A stretch of 64,000 nucleotides of DNA from Polyangium sp. 15x6 (GTDB lineage Bacteria > Myxococcota_A > Polyangia > Polyangiales > Polyangiaceae), in assembly GCF_029960785.1 (NCBI RefSeq), contig NZ_JASBQE010000043.1, forward strand, positions 1-64,000. Reading direction: 5' to 3'. A program made the translations under genes and the position numbers. Below the pieces are notes generated by a model. It did not search any database, had not been told where the DNA came from, and saw only the letters and a program-made list of their open reading frames with translations. This document shows positions 54,442 through 62,741 of this stretch, piece by piece (the first letter of the stretch is position 1; the number at the start of each line of letters is the position of its first letter).

Positions 54442-56130
54442 ATGACGTACGATCTCAAGACCGCCAATGCCCCCCGCATGACCGGCTTCGCGCTCGAAGC
54501 CGCAGCGCTCGCCCTCGAAAATCCGGCGACGGGGCAGCTCCTCGGGCAGAAGCTCCTGAAGGACCTCGGTATCCTGGATCTCCGGTACACGGACCTCCGC
54601 GACGCGCCCTCCGTGGTGCCGAGCCTGCCGCGACCCGCGAGCTTCACGGCCTCGGCCGCGCCGCCGGTCGACCTCGAAGGCCTCGCGCGTTCGGCCCAAA
54701 AAACCAAAGGGTTCGCCTTCGAGTCGGCCGCGGACTTCGTCGCCGCCTACCGCGAGGGGCGCGCCGATCCGGTGAAGGTCGCCGAGCGATTCCTGGAAGC
54801 CGCCCAGCGCCTCGACGCGGGCGAGCGCCCGCTCCGGGTGTTCATCGAGCGAAACACCGACCGCCTGCTCGCCGCGGCCCGCGAGAGCCGCGAGCGATAT
54901 CGCAAAGGCGCGCCCCTCGGCCCGCTCGACGGCGTGCCCGTGTCCGTCAAGGACGAGCTCGACGTGGAAGGGTATCACACCACCGTCGGCACGCGGTTCT
55001 TGAAGCTCCGCCCCTCCGAGGACGCGACCACGGTCCGCCGCTTGCGCGAGGCGGGCGCGTTGATCCTCGGCAAGGTCAACATGCACGAGATCGGCATCGA
55101 TACGTCGGGATTCAATGCCCACCACGGGACGCCGACGAACCCGTATGCGCCGGGCCATTACACGGGCGGCTCGTCGAGCGGGTCGGCCGCGAGTGTCGCG
55201 GCCGGGTTCTGCCCGATCTCGATCGGCGCCGACGGCGGCGGCTCGATCCGCATTCCCGCCGCGCTCTGCGGCATCGTGGGGCTCAAGGCGACGTGGAGCC
55301 GCATCAGCGAGCACGGCGCATTTCCGCTCTGCGCGAGCGTCGGCCACGTCGGCCCGCTCGGCGCGACGGTGCGGGACGTCGCCCTCGCGTATGCCCTCAT
55401 GGCCGGCCCTGATCCCAAAGATCCGAATTCGATCCACCAGCCGCCGCACCACCTCGACGGCCTCGGCCGGGACGATCTCGAAGGCGTGCGCATCGGCGTG
55501 TATCGGCCCTGGTTCGAGCACGCGGCGCCCGAGATCGTCCGCGCCGCGGAGGGGGCGCTCGATGTCTTCCGCGCCCGCGGCGCGCGGATCGTCGAGATCG
55601 AGATCCCCGAGCTCGAGCGCGCGCGCGTCGCGCAGGGCGTGACCATTCTCTGCGAAATGGCCTCGTGCATGGCGCGGCACGACGCGGAGCACCGGCGAGC
55701 GTTCGGGCTCGGCGTGCGGATCAACCTGGCGATGGGGCGTGCGCTCGCGGGCATCGATTACGTGCAAGCCCAGAAGGTGCGCACGCGGTTTTCCGAGCAC
55801 CTCGCGCGGGTGTTCCAGGCGGTCGACGTCGTCGTCACGCCGACGACCGCGCTCACGGCGCCGCGCATCGCGGACGACGTGTTTCCGCGCGGCGAGAGCA
55901 ACCTGGAGGTGACGAGTGGGCTCATGCGGTTCGTCTATCCGGCGAACCTCACGGGCAACCCCGCGCTCTCCGTGCCCGGTGGATACGACACGAGCGGGCA
56001 TCCGATCGGCATTCAGCTCCTCGGTCGTCCCTGGGAAGAGCACCTCCTTTTGCGCATGGGTGAGGTGCTCGAGCGAGAGGTCCCGCGGAAGGCGCCGGCG
56101 ATTCACGTGCGCCTGCTCGACGGGGTCTGA
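54442..56130 (+). CDS. Amidase-signature family amidase
   Basis: The 562-residue protein has the Ser-cisSer-Lys triad: Lys170 in SVKDELDVEG, the Gly/Ser motif GGSSSGSAAS at 242-251 with the cis-Ser, and nucleophile Ser268 in GADGGGSIRIPAALCG. The first ~90 residues form a helical extension longer than in bacterial GatA, so it is not GatA; it is closer in length to FAAH-like and aryl-amidase types. It should hydrolyse an amide or acyl-amide in the cytoplasm, as no signal peptide is seen. It is 5 bp upstream of an ABC permease gene, suggesting that its substrate or product is handled by that transporter (inference). Confidence 0.9.
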   Translation: MTYDLKTANAPRMTGFALEAAALALENPATGQLLGQKLLKDLGILDLRYTDLRDAPSVVPSLPRPASFTASAAPPVDLEGLARSAQKTKGFAFESAADFVAAYREGRADPVKVAERFLEAAQRLDAGERPLRVFIERNTDRLLAAARESRERYRKGAPLGPLDGVPVSVKDELDVEGYHTTVGTRFLKLRPSEDATTVRRLREAGALILGKVNMHEIGIDTSGFNAHHGTPTNPYAPGHYTGGSSSGSAASVAAGFCPISIGADGGGSIRIPAALCGIVGLKATWSRISEHGAFPLCASVGHVGPLGATVRDVALAYALMAGPDPKDPNSIHQPPHHLDGLGRDDLEGVRIGVYRPWFEHAAPEIVRAAEGALDVFRARGARIVEIEIPELERARVAQGVTILCEMASCMARHDAEHRRAFGLGVRINLAMGRALAGIDYVQAQKVRTRFSEHLARVFQAVDVVVTPTTALTAPRIADDVFPRGESNLEVTSGLMRFVYPANLTGNPALSVPGGYDTSGHPIGIQLLGRPWEEHLLLRMGEVLEREVPRKAPAIHVRLLDGV

Positions 56131-56135
56131 CGCGG

Positions 56136-57356
56136 ATGGAGCCAGCCCCGCTCCCGCGTTCGCGCGCCCGCCTCGGGCCGCTCCTCTTGCTCGCCCGAAG
56201 GAGCCTGCTCGGGAGCCGCTTCACGTTCGCGCTGCTCGTCCTTTCGGTCGCCGCGGGCGCGGGATTCCAGATCCCCAATACGTCGAACCTCGCTGGCTTC
56301 TCCGAGGCCCTGCTCGAAGAGGAGCTGCGCCACGGGGCCGGCGACGTGCGCGTCGAGCCGCGGGACGAGCGGCACTTCGATGACGGCGCCGCCGCGGCCG
56401 CGAAGGTCTCCGAGGCCGCGGACACGCCCGTCCGCGCCGCCGTCCCCGTCCTCGTCCTGCCCGGCGCCGTCGGCAAAGGCGGGCGATTCCGGAATGCGCT
56501 CGTCTACGGCTACGATTTCCCCGGCGATCCCGCGCTCCGGCCCTTCCACCTCACGGACGGCGCACTCCCCGCGCGCGGCGATTCGAACGGCGTGCTCATC
56601 GGCACCTCGCTCGCGAATCGGATCGGCGTGAAGGTCGGCGACGCCGTCGATCTGCGTGTCATCCTCGGCGGGCCGCCCGGCGCCGCCGGTGAGCCCGTGG
56701 GCGCGACCGTGATGACCGTGCGTGGCCTCGTCGCGGGCAGCGCCGGCGCCTATCGCAGTGTCTTCCTCGACCGCGGCTCCCTCGCCGAGAAGACCGGCAC
56801 CCCGGCCGCCGCCTCCGTCGTTCACGTCCACCTCGACGACCACTTCGCCGCCTCGGCCCTCGCCTCGCGCCTCGAAGCCCGCCTCCCCGAGGCCCGCGTC
56901 GTCGGATGGCGCGAGGACGACCCGTACGTGACGAACTACCTCGCCGCGAACCAAACCGTGAACGCCGTCTCCTACGCGATGGTCGTCGCGGCGATCAGCA
57001 TCCCCGTCTGGGCCCTGTTCCACATCCACGTCCTCGGCCGCCGCCGCGAGATCGGCATCCTCGCCGCGCTCGGGTTCTCGCGCCGCGAGATCTTCGGCCT
57101 GTTCCTGCTCCAAGCCCTCGTCGTCGCGCTCGTCGGGCTCGTCGTCGGCGCGGCGCTCGGCTACGGGATGCTGCTCTACTTCCAGGCGCACCCGATCTTC
57201 TCGTGGGAGGCGCTCGTGGTTCGTCCCGTCATCACGGTCGCGGTCCTCGCGGGGCCGTGCCTCGCCGTCCTCGCCACCACCCTGCTCGCCGGCAGCGTGC
57301 CCGCCTGGCGCGCGGCCCGGACCGACCCGGCGCGGGTCCTGCGCAGGATCGACTGA
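56136..57356 (+). CDS. ABC transporter permease, FtsX/MacB-like
   Basis: The 406-residue protein has one N-terminal membrane helix (residues ~28-48), a long extracytoplasmic domain (~55-285), and three helices near the C-terminus (~283-305, ~327-352, ~368-392). Between these helices it has the cytoplasmic GRRREIGILAALGFSRREIF loop that is diagnostic of FtsX/MacB/LolC permeases, and it ends PAWRAARTDPARVLRR. Such permeases usually work by mechanotransmission, exporting lipoproteins, peptides or lipids, or regulating cell-wall enzymes. It starts 5 bp after the amidase stop and shares one base with the ATPase gene (TGATG). No membrane-fusion protein is present. Confidence 0.9.
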   Translation: MEPAPLPRSRARLGPLLLLARRSLLGSRFTFALLVLSVAAGAGFQIPNTSNLAGFSEALLEEELRHGAGDVRVEPRDERHFDDGAAAAAKVSEAADTPVRAAVPVLVLPGAVGKGGRFRNALVYGYDFPGDPALRPFHLTDGALPARGDSNGVLIGTSLANRIGVKVGDAVDLRVILGGPPGAAGEPVGATVMTVRGLVAGSAGAYRSVFLDRGSLAEKTGTPAAASVVHVHLDDHFAASALASRLEARLPEARVVGWREDDPYVTNYLAANQTVNAVSYAMVVAAISIPVWALFHIHVLGRRREIGILAALGFSRREIFGLFLLQALVVALVGLVVGAALGYGMLLYFQAHPIFSWEALVVRPVITVAVLAGPCLAVLATTLLAGSVPAWRAARTDPARVLRRID

Positions 57357-58009
57357 TGGCGACGGTGCTCCGCTGCGAGAGCCTCGTGCGTCGCCTCGGC
57401 GAGCGTGACGTCGTCCGCGGCGCCTCGCTCGACCTCGACGAGGCCGAGTCCGTCGCGCTCGTGGGTCCGAGCGGCTGCGGCAAGACGACGCTGCTGCAGA
57501 TGATCGGCCTGCTCGATCGGCCCACCGCGGGCCGCGTGGTCCTCGCTGGTCACGACGCCTGGTCACTCTCGGATGCAGTGCGCGCCGAGCTGCGCCTCGC
57601 ATGGATCGGGTTCGTGTTTCAGCAGAACAACCTCGTCGAGACGCTGAGCGCGCGGGAGAACGTGGCGCTGCCCGCGTGGCGGCTCGGGGCCTCGCGCGGG
57701 GAAGCGGAGCGCTCGGCGGATGCGCTCCTCGAAAGGTTCGGTCTCGCCGCGCGTCGCGACGCGCTGTCCTCCGAGCTCTCCGTGGGCGAGGCGCAACGCG
57801 TGGCCATCGCCCGCGCGCTCGTGAACCGGCCGCGCCTCGTGCTCGCCGACGAGCCGACGGGCAGCCTCGACAGCGCCTCGGCGGACGTCGTGATGGAGGC
57901 GCTCACCGCGGCTGCAGCGCTCGGCGCGGCGCTGCTCGTGGTCACGCACGATCCGCGGATCGCGGCGCGAGCAGGGAGGACCGTTTCGATGCGCGACGGG
58001 CGGCTCTGA
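57356..58009 (+). CDS. ABC transporter ATP-binding protein (LolD/MacB type)
   Basis: The 217-residue ATPase has Walker A GPSGCGKTT, Q-loop FVFQQNNLV, signature LSVGEAQRVAIARAL (the canonical LSGGQ is changed to LSVGE), Walker B LVLADEPTGSLD and an H-loop His in VVTHDP. Size and motifs match ATPases that pair with FtsX-like permeases, and the start overlaps the permease stop by one base. The signature change is mild and common. Its last 68 bp overlap the end of the convergent acyltransferase gene (57942-58009). Confidence 0.93.
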   Translation: MATVLRCESLVRRLGERDVVRGASLDLDEAESVALVGPSGCGKTTLLQMIGLLDRPTAGRVVLAGHDAWSLSDAVRAELRLAWIGFVFQQNNLVETLSARENVALPAWRLGASRGEAERSADALLERFGLAARRDALSSELSVGEAQRVAIARALVNRPRLVLADEPTGSLDSASADVVMEALTAAAALGAALLVVTHDPRIAARAGRTVSMRDGRL

Positions 58010-59042
58010 GGAGCAGGAACGCGCCGAGACAAACACCCGCCGCGATCGTCACGACGCCCGCGTACTTCAAGGGCCCCGGCCACGCGAGGCGCGACGCCGC
58101 GATCTGGAGGAAGACGACGATCGGCAGGTGTGTGACGTACACGAAGTACGAAGCGTCGGCGAGCAAGCGGACGAGCGGACGCGCGCGGTTCACGAGCCGG
58201 CCGCACGCGCCCAGGAGAACCGCGACGGCGAGGCACGAGAACGCCGCGCTCGTGACGAGCGCCCACGTGGGCGCGCGCGCCGGTGCGCCCGCCGCCGTGC
58301 TCGCGACGAGCGCGGGGACGAGCGCGGCGAGCAGGACGAGCGCGAGCCCCGCGAGCCACGGGAGCCTGCGCGCATACGCCGCGAGGTCATCGGGAGCGAG
58401 CAGCCAGCCCCATGCGAAAAATACCGCGAAGTAGGCCGCGATCAGAGGTTCGACGAGGAACGAGAGCGGCGTGTCGAGCTGGAGTTTTCCCGCGACGAGG
58501 AGCAGCGCCGAGACCGGGAGGATCGCGATGACGGGCAAGGCGAGGGGCGAACGAAGAGGTCGTCGTGGCAGGACGGCGGCGAGCGTGGAGAGCAGGAGGA
58601 GGTAGTAAAGGAACCAGAGATGCGCGAGCGTGACGGGTAGCTCGGACGCGCGCAGCGCGGGCACCTGGCTTCCCACCGCGGCGCGACCTTCGAGCGTGCG
58701 CCCGTGGTCCCAGAGCGCGTTCATCGCCGCGGAGACCGGCACGAGCGCCACGAGCAGCGGCACGAGCACACGCGCGGCCCGCTCGCGCGCGAAGCCTCGG
58801 AGGCCCCGGCGCAGGACGATGCCACGCGAGACCATGCCGGAGAGCAGGAAAAACGCCGGCATCAGGAAGGCGCGGCCCACCCACACCACGAAGTCCGCGG
58901 CGAGGTGTGTCGAGCGATCCTTGATCGCCCAGCCGATCGGCGTCTCCAGGAACGAGAGCAAGCCGTGCACGAGGAGGACGAGCGCCGTGGCGAAGGCCCG
59001 CGCGCCGTCGAGGGCGTGGATGCGCGCCTCCTCGCGCTCCAT
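57942..59042 (-). CDS. Membrane acyltransferase, acyltransferase-3 family
   Basis: The 366-residue protein begins MEREEARIHALDGARAFA, placing HALDGARA in the position of the family LDGLRxxA motif. It has about ten membrane helices, a typical PAFFLLSGMVSRGI (the FxLSG motif), and ends in a basic tail. These enzymes O-acylate surface sugars or glucans. The ATG overlaps the stop of the upstream gene by one base (TAATG), so translation is coupled to the unknown 59042-60013 protein. The last 68 bp run into the convergent ATPase gene; the first in-frame stop is used. Confidence 0.88.
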   Translation of the reverse strand: MEREEARIHALDGARAFATALVLLVHGLLSFLETPIGWAIKDRSTHLAADFVVWVGRAFLMPAFFLLSGMVSRGIVLRRGLRGFARERAARVLVPLLVALVPVSAAMNALWDHGRTLEGRAAVGSQVPALRASELPVTLAHLWFLYYLLLLSTLAAVLPRRPLRSPLALPVIAILPVSALLLVAGKLQLDTPLSFLVEPLIAAYFAVFFAWGWLLAPDDLAAYARRLPWLAGLALVLLAALVPALVASTAAGAPARAPTWALVTSAAFSCLAVAVLLGACGRLVNRARPLVRLLADASYFVYVTHLPIVVFLQIAASRLAWPGPLKYAGVVTIAAGVCLGAFLLLRAARRASKRSSLLAPRSADRA

Positions 59043-60013
59043 TAGCCGCGTGTCCCCGCGGGGCGCTCGGCGTGCTCGCAGAGCAGCCCTCCGAGCAGGT
59101 GGAACTCGAGGTAGGCGCGCGCGACGTCGATCGCGCCATCCATCCGCGCGCTCTTGCCATCGAGGCCGATCTCGCCCTCGCCCTTGTGGAAGCGAAACGC
59201 GAGCGTCTCGCCCGCGCCGAGCCCGCGCGTCATCACCGGCTCGAGCAGCGGCTCCCGGTCGAGCCCGAACAGGAACAGATCCCGCTGCACGATCGACGAG
59301 AGTTTGTCCGAGAGCGCCGTGAGCGAGAGCTCCCACGCGCCCTCGCGCAGCATCGCAGCGACGGATCCTTGACGGATGAGCTCGGCGTTGGCGCCGTCGA
59401 GCGATCGCAGCTCCGCGCGCACGAGCATCCACGCGAGCCCGAGCGCGCCGAAGCCGAGCGAGAGATCCGCCACGCGATAGCCTTTCCGACCCGGGTCCTG
59501 AAACGAGCCGCGCGTGTTGTCGCGCATGGCCATGAACGCCTTCACCACGCGGTGCATGAACGACGGCTCTCGCACGAGCGCGAGCGCGCGTTCTTTCGTG
59601 TAGACCGTCTCGGGCCGCGACCCTCCTTCGACGATCACGTCGAACGGCTCGAAATCGGCGTCCGCGAGAGGCTCCTGCGTGCGCAGGTGCCGGTGCAGAT
59701 CGAGCGACAGCGCGTCGCCTTTCTTGAAGATCTCGAGATGGATCGCGAGCGGCGTCCGCGCGCCCGTCGTGGTCGTCCCGTCGGCGAGGAACTCGAGATC
59801 CGCGATCAGCGTCTTTTCCGGGTAGCGGCGCGTGTTCGTCACCGTGATCCGCCGCGCGCGCCGATCGATCGTCACCTCGGTGTCGTCGTTCTCCAGCACG
59901 AGTCGGTTGCTGTCGTTCGCGTCGCGGCGGCCGACGCCGGCGAGCGGACAAACGACGCGGCCGGGAAAATATCGTACGCCCCGTTTCCGATGGGTCTCGA
60001 TGTCAGGAAACAT
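59042..60013 (-). CDS. Uncharacterised protein coupled to an acyltransferase
   Basis: The 323-residue product starts MFPDIETHRKRGV, with AGGA about eight bases upstream; a longer in-frame start at 60079 exists without a ribosome site. No signal peptide or known family. The first ~120 residues are beta-rich (RLVLENDDTEVTIDRRARRITVTN, LIADLEFLADGTT, PLAIHLEIFKKGDALSLDLH). The middle is helical (ALALVREPSFMHRVVKAFMAM), and a late region reads WELSLTALSDKLSSIVQRDLFLFG. Translation coupling to the acyltransferase suggests a joint role, perhaps in making or recognising the acylated product; this is inference. Confidence 0.6.
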   Translation of the reverse strand: MFPDIETHRKRGVRYFPGRVVCPLAGVGRRDANDSNRLVLENDDTEVTIDRRARRITVTNTRRYPEKTLIADLEFLADGTTTTGARTPLAIHLEIFKKGDALSLDLHRHLRTQEPLADADFEPFDVIVEGGSRPETVYTKERALALVREPSFMHRVVKAFMAMRDNTRGSFQDPGRKGYRVADLSLGFGALGLAWMLVRAELRSLDGANAELIRQGSVAAMLREGAWELSLTALSDKLSSIVQRDLFLFGLDREPLLEPVMTRGLGAGETLAFRFHKGEGEIGLDGKSARMDGAIDVARAYLEFHLLGGLLCEHAERPAGTRG

Positions 60014-60230
60014 CACGATGGTCCTGCTGGAATCATGCCGCGGGCGTGGTCCGGGAGCGGGTCGAAAAGCATAACGCACCTCGTCGAAACTGCGTTGTGT
60101 AAGTCATCCAACGAAGAAATCATGGGAAAAGGAACGCGAGTGGCTTGTGGGCCGGCTCTGATCGCTTGTACCCTTTTCCGGTTCCGTGGCGCCATGTAGC
60201 GCCACCACAAACTCGAGAGAGGAGCCCTTC

Positions 60231-60575
60231 ATGGCGTATCGCACGAACACCCCGGAGCTTTACGAAGGCAGGCATTACGGCGAGAGCGAGCAGTGCGTGG
60301 CGCTCGTCAAGTACGCCTGCGGCGCGCCGCATACGTCGGCGTGGAAGAAGGGCGCCCAAGTGATCGGCAACGCGGAGATCCGGTCGGGTACGGCGATCGC
60401 GTGCGGCTGGGAGGGCGACCGGTACATGAGCCGCGCCCGCGGCAACCACGCGGCGATCTACCTCGGCCAGTTCGGCAATCAGATCGAGGTGGTGGATCAG
60501 TGGTCGGGTACGCCGGCCGGTCGCCGCTACAAGACGCACAAGCCCGAGAAGGCGTACCACGTCATCGAAGGCTGA
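60231..60575 (+). CDS. BPSL0067-family (NlpC/P60-like) putative amidase
   Basis: GAGAGGAG lies eight bases before the ATG at 60231. The 114-residue protein has a Cys-His arrangement of papain-like amidases: Cys22 in SEQCVALVKYACG and His73 in RGNHAAIYLG, with VVDQWSG as the third block. This matches the BPSL0067-type small amidases, relatives of which are peptidoglycan-cutting effectors of type VI systems. There is no signal peptide, as expected for a cargo protein. No immunity-type gene lies beside it and no secretion cluster is in the window. A hairpin terminator follows at 60599. Confidence 0.7.
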   Translation: MAYRTNTPELYEGRHYGESEQCVALVKYACGAPHTSAWKKGAQVIGNAEIRSGTAIACGWEGDRYMSRARGNHAAIYLGQFGNQIEVVDQWSGTPAGRRYKTHKPEKAYHVIEG

Positions 60576-60598
60576 TCCCCGAGCCCTCTCGGACACGA

Positions 60599-60636
60599 AA
60601 GCCCGCCCGTGCCTCCTGGCGCGAGCGGGCTTCGTG
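60599..60636 (+). terminator. Terminator after the BPSL0067-like gene
   Basis: AAGCCCGC (60599-60606) pairs with GCGGGCTT (60625-60632), then GTGTTTT. It lies between two convergent genes and could serve both. Confidence 0.65.
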
Positions 60637-60653
60637 TTTTCAGGACGGGAAGA

Positions 60654-62126
60654 TCAGCCGTTCTGCAGGATCTCGTCGACGGCGCGCTTGGCGCTCTCGA
60701 TCGCGCCCTGCATCCAGCCGGCCCAGATCGAGGTGTGCTCGCCGGCGAAATGGATCCGGCCCTCGGGCCGCGGGAGGACGGCCAGCATCCACCACTGATT
60801 CGGCAGGATCTCCGTCCACGCGCCCTGCGCCCACGGATCCTCGGCCCAGACCTTCATGTGGAACGAGAGCTTCTCGGCCTCGATGTCCGGGAAGAACTTC
60901 GCCAGCTCGGCCTGGATGTACGCCTCGCGCTCGGGCGCAGCGATGGCCGCGAAGTCGTCGGCATTCTTGTCTTGCAGGTACGCGAGCAGGATGCCCGTGT
61001 CGCCAGGCTGGGTCGCCGTCAGATCCCAGATGCGCTCGGCCTTCGTGTCGGTCTTCGCGAGCTTGAGCCCGCCGAGCTCGCCGAGCGGATCGTTCTTCCA
61101 GAATCGCGTCTTCGTCTGGAACATGGCGCGCGACGAGGTCATCATGTGGACCTCGTCCATCGCCTTCTGCTTGTCGTCCGGCAGCGCGGGCGAGAACGCG
61201 ACGTCGCGCAGCGGCTTGAGCGGGATCGTGCAGATGAGGTAATCGGCCTCGTAGGTCTCCGACATGCCCTTTGCAGAGGCGGTGACCGTGACCTTCGTTT
61301 CGTCCTGCGTGATCGATTTCACGACCCGCTCGAACAGCACCTTGCCGTCGAGCTTCTCCGCGAGCTTCTGCGCGATGAGGTCGTTGCCGCCCTGGACGTG
61401 GTAGGTGAGGCTCCAGTCCTGGTCCGCGGTCTCGAGCGCCATCCACGCGAGGACGCCGATCTTGTAGACCTCCGTGCCGTTGTCGGACGCATAGAGCGGG
61501 ATCCACGCGTCGGTCGCGCCCTTGTCCTTGAGGTAATCGGTCCAGACCATTCCGTCGTATTTCTCGACGATGCCGGCGAGCGGGAAGCTCCCGTCCCGGG
61601 GATTGCCGAATTCGGCGAAATTGGCCGCGATGTATGTCGACCACATGCCGAGGCCCTCCATGGCCTCCTCGGGCGACAGGCCCGGGAGCGGCCACGGCGT
61701 GCCCTCCGTGTGGACGAAACGATTGCCCCCCAGGTAATAGAGCGGCGTCCCGTCCGGGAACTCCTCGAGCTTCAGGCCGAGCTCCTCGACGTAGCCGATC
61801 GTGTGGTCGTGCACGTCGGGGATACGCGTCGCCCCGAGCTCGGCATACTGGCCGTTCTCGAAGCCCTCGCGCTGGGTGTGGACCCGGCCGCCGGCGCGCG
61901 CCTGCGCCTCGAGCACGGTGACGTCCCACCCCTTCTTCATGAGCTCGTAGGCCGCCGAGAGCCCGGCGAGACCTCCGCCGAGGACGAGCGCCTTTTTCGT
62001 CGATGCAGGCGGATTCGCCGGCGGGTTCCCATCGTCCGGCCCGCAGCCCGGCAGGTACACGGCGACGCCGGCGGCAGATAGGAGCTCGAGGAAGCGACGG
62101 CGATCGAACCTGGTCTTGCTTTTCAT
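60654..62126 (-). CDS. Flavin amine oxidase, Tat-exported lipoprotein
   Basis: The 490-residue protein starts MKSKTRFDRRRFLELLS, a twin-arginine signal, and has a lipobox-like LPGC at Cys28, so it is folded with FAD before export and then lipid-anchored. The FAD-binding GGGLAGLSAAYEL is near residues 49-61, followed by VLEAQARAGGRVHT (the GG motif of monoamine oxidases). Near the end are FAGEHTSIWAGWMQGAIES and GRIHFAGE, the second FAD segment. It should oxidise a primary amine or L-amino acid to the imine, giving hydrogen peroxide outside the cytoplasm. A candidate promoter lies about 130 bp upstream in an AT-rich island. Confidence 0.92.
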   Translation of the reverse strand: MKSKTRFDRRRFLELLSAAGVAVYLPGCGPDDGNPPANPPASTKKALVLGGGLAGLSAAYELMKKGWDVTVLEAQARAGGRVHTQREGFENGQYAELGATRIPDVHDHTIGYVEELGLKLEEFPDGTPLYYLGGNRFVHTEGTPWPLPGLSPEEAMEGLGMWSTYIAANFAEFGNPRDGSFPLAGIVEKYDGMVWTDYLKDKGATDAWIPLYASDNGTEVYKIGVLAWMALETADQDWSLTYHVQGGNDLIAQKLAEKLDGKVLFERVVKSITQDETKVTVTASAKGMSETYEADYLICTIPLKPLRDVAFSPALPDDKQKAMDEVHMMTSSRAMFQTKTRFWKNDPLGELGGLKLAKTDTKAERIWDLTATQPGDTGILLAYLQDKNADDFAAIAAPEREAYIQAELAKFFPDIEAEKLSFHMKVWAEDPWAQGAWTEILPNQWWMLAVLPRPEGRIHFAGEHTSIWAGWMQGAIESAKRAVDEILQNG

Positions 62127-62253
62127 GAGGACCTCTTTGCGCTGCGCCTCATCCGCGCCGGGAGCAGCGCTCCCCCCCCATGCCCCAATCCCGTCCCTGC
62201 GGCAATCGGGCTCGCACGGTATCCGCGTATCCTTCCTCTCCTCTATGTGTTCA

Positions 62254-62281
62254 ATTTTACTAGGTTATTGTACTGCGCCAA
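62254..62281 (-). promoter_or_regulatory. Candidate promoter in an AT-rich island, facing the amine oxidase gene
   Basis: On the minus strand TTGGCG (62281-62276) is followed after 16 bp by TAAAAT (62259-62254). The surrounding 62240-62275 is strikingly AT-rich for this genome. It would give a leader of about 120 nt before 62126. Confidence 0.4.
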
Positions 62282-62364
62282 ACGAATGACGAGGCAATGG
62301 TTCCCCCTCTCACGTGGTTGCGAAAAGATTGACGCGGGCGTGCGTCTCGGCTTACGCCCCTCGC

Positions 62365-62727
62365 ATGCCGACCTTCATCGAGAAGCCGAGCCGCATCGAG
62401 GCGGCCGGGAACAAGCCGAAGCTCATCGACGAGTACGTGGGGCGCGTCAACACGGGGACCGATAGCCTGAGCGTGGCGCACATGCGGAGCCCCGGGGGCT
62501 GGGTCGAGCCGGGGCAGCGGCCGGCGTTCGACGAGTTCACGGTCGTGCTGCGCGGGACGCTGCACGTCGAATACGAGGGAGGATCGGTCGACGTGCGCGC
62601 AGGTCAGGCGATCATCACGCACAAGGGAGAATGGGTCCGCTACAGCACGCCCGGCGAGGAAGGCGCGGAGTACATCGCGGTCTGCCTGCCGGCGTTCTCG
62701 CCCGCGACGGTGAACCGCGACGCCTGA
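62365..62727 (+). CDS. Small cupin-domain protein
   Basis: The 120-residue protein is a single cupin barrel. Motif 1 is reduced (GGWVEPGQRPAFDEFTVVLRGTLHVEYEGG: the usual two His are missing, but Glu and Gly are kept) and motif 2 is GQAIITHKGEWVRYSTP with one His. The metal site may therefore be absent or altered. Cupins of this size include EutQ-like and sugar-isomerase-like types; the role is unknown. The start is the ATG at 62365; upstream codons in frame lack a ribosome site. TTGACG at 62329 with TTACGC 17 bp later is a possible promoter. Confidence 0.75.
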   Translation: MPTFIEKPSRIEAAGNKPKLIDEYVGRVNTGTDSLSVAHMRSPGGWVEPGQRPAFDEFTVVLRGTLHVEYEGGSVDVRAGQAIITHKGEWVRYSTPGEEGAEYIAVCLPAFSPATVNRDA

Positions 62728-62741
62728 CGCTCGGCAGGCTG

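Noticed and set aside
60120-60596. A 158-residue minus-strand frame over the BPSL0067-like gene
   Set aside because: The plus-strand protein has a ribosome site, catalytic Cys/His motifs and a following terminator; the minus frame has none.
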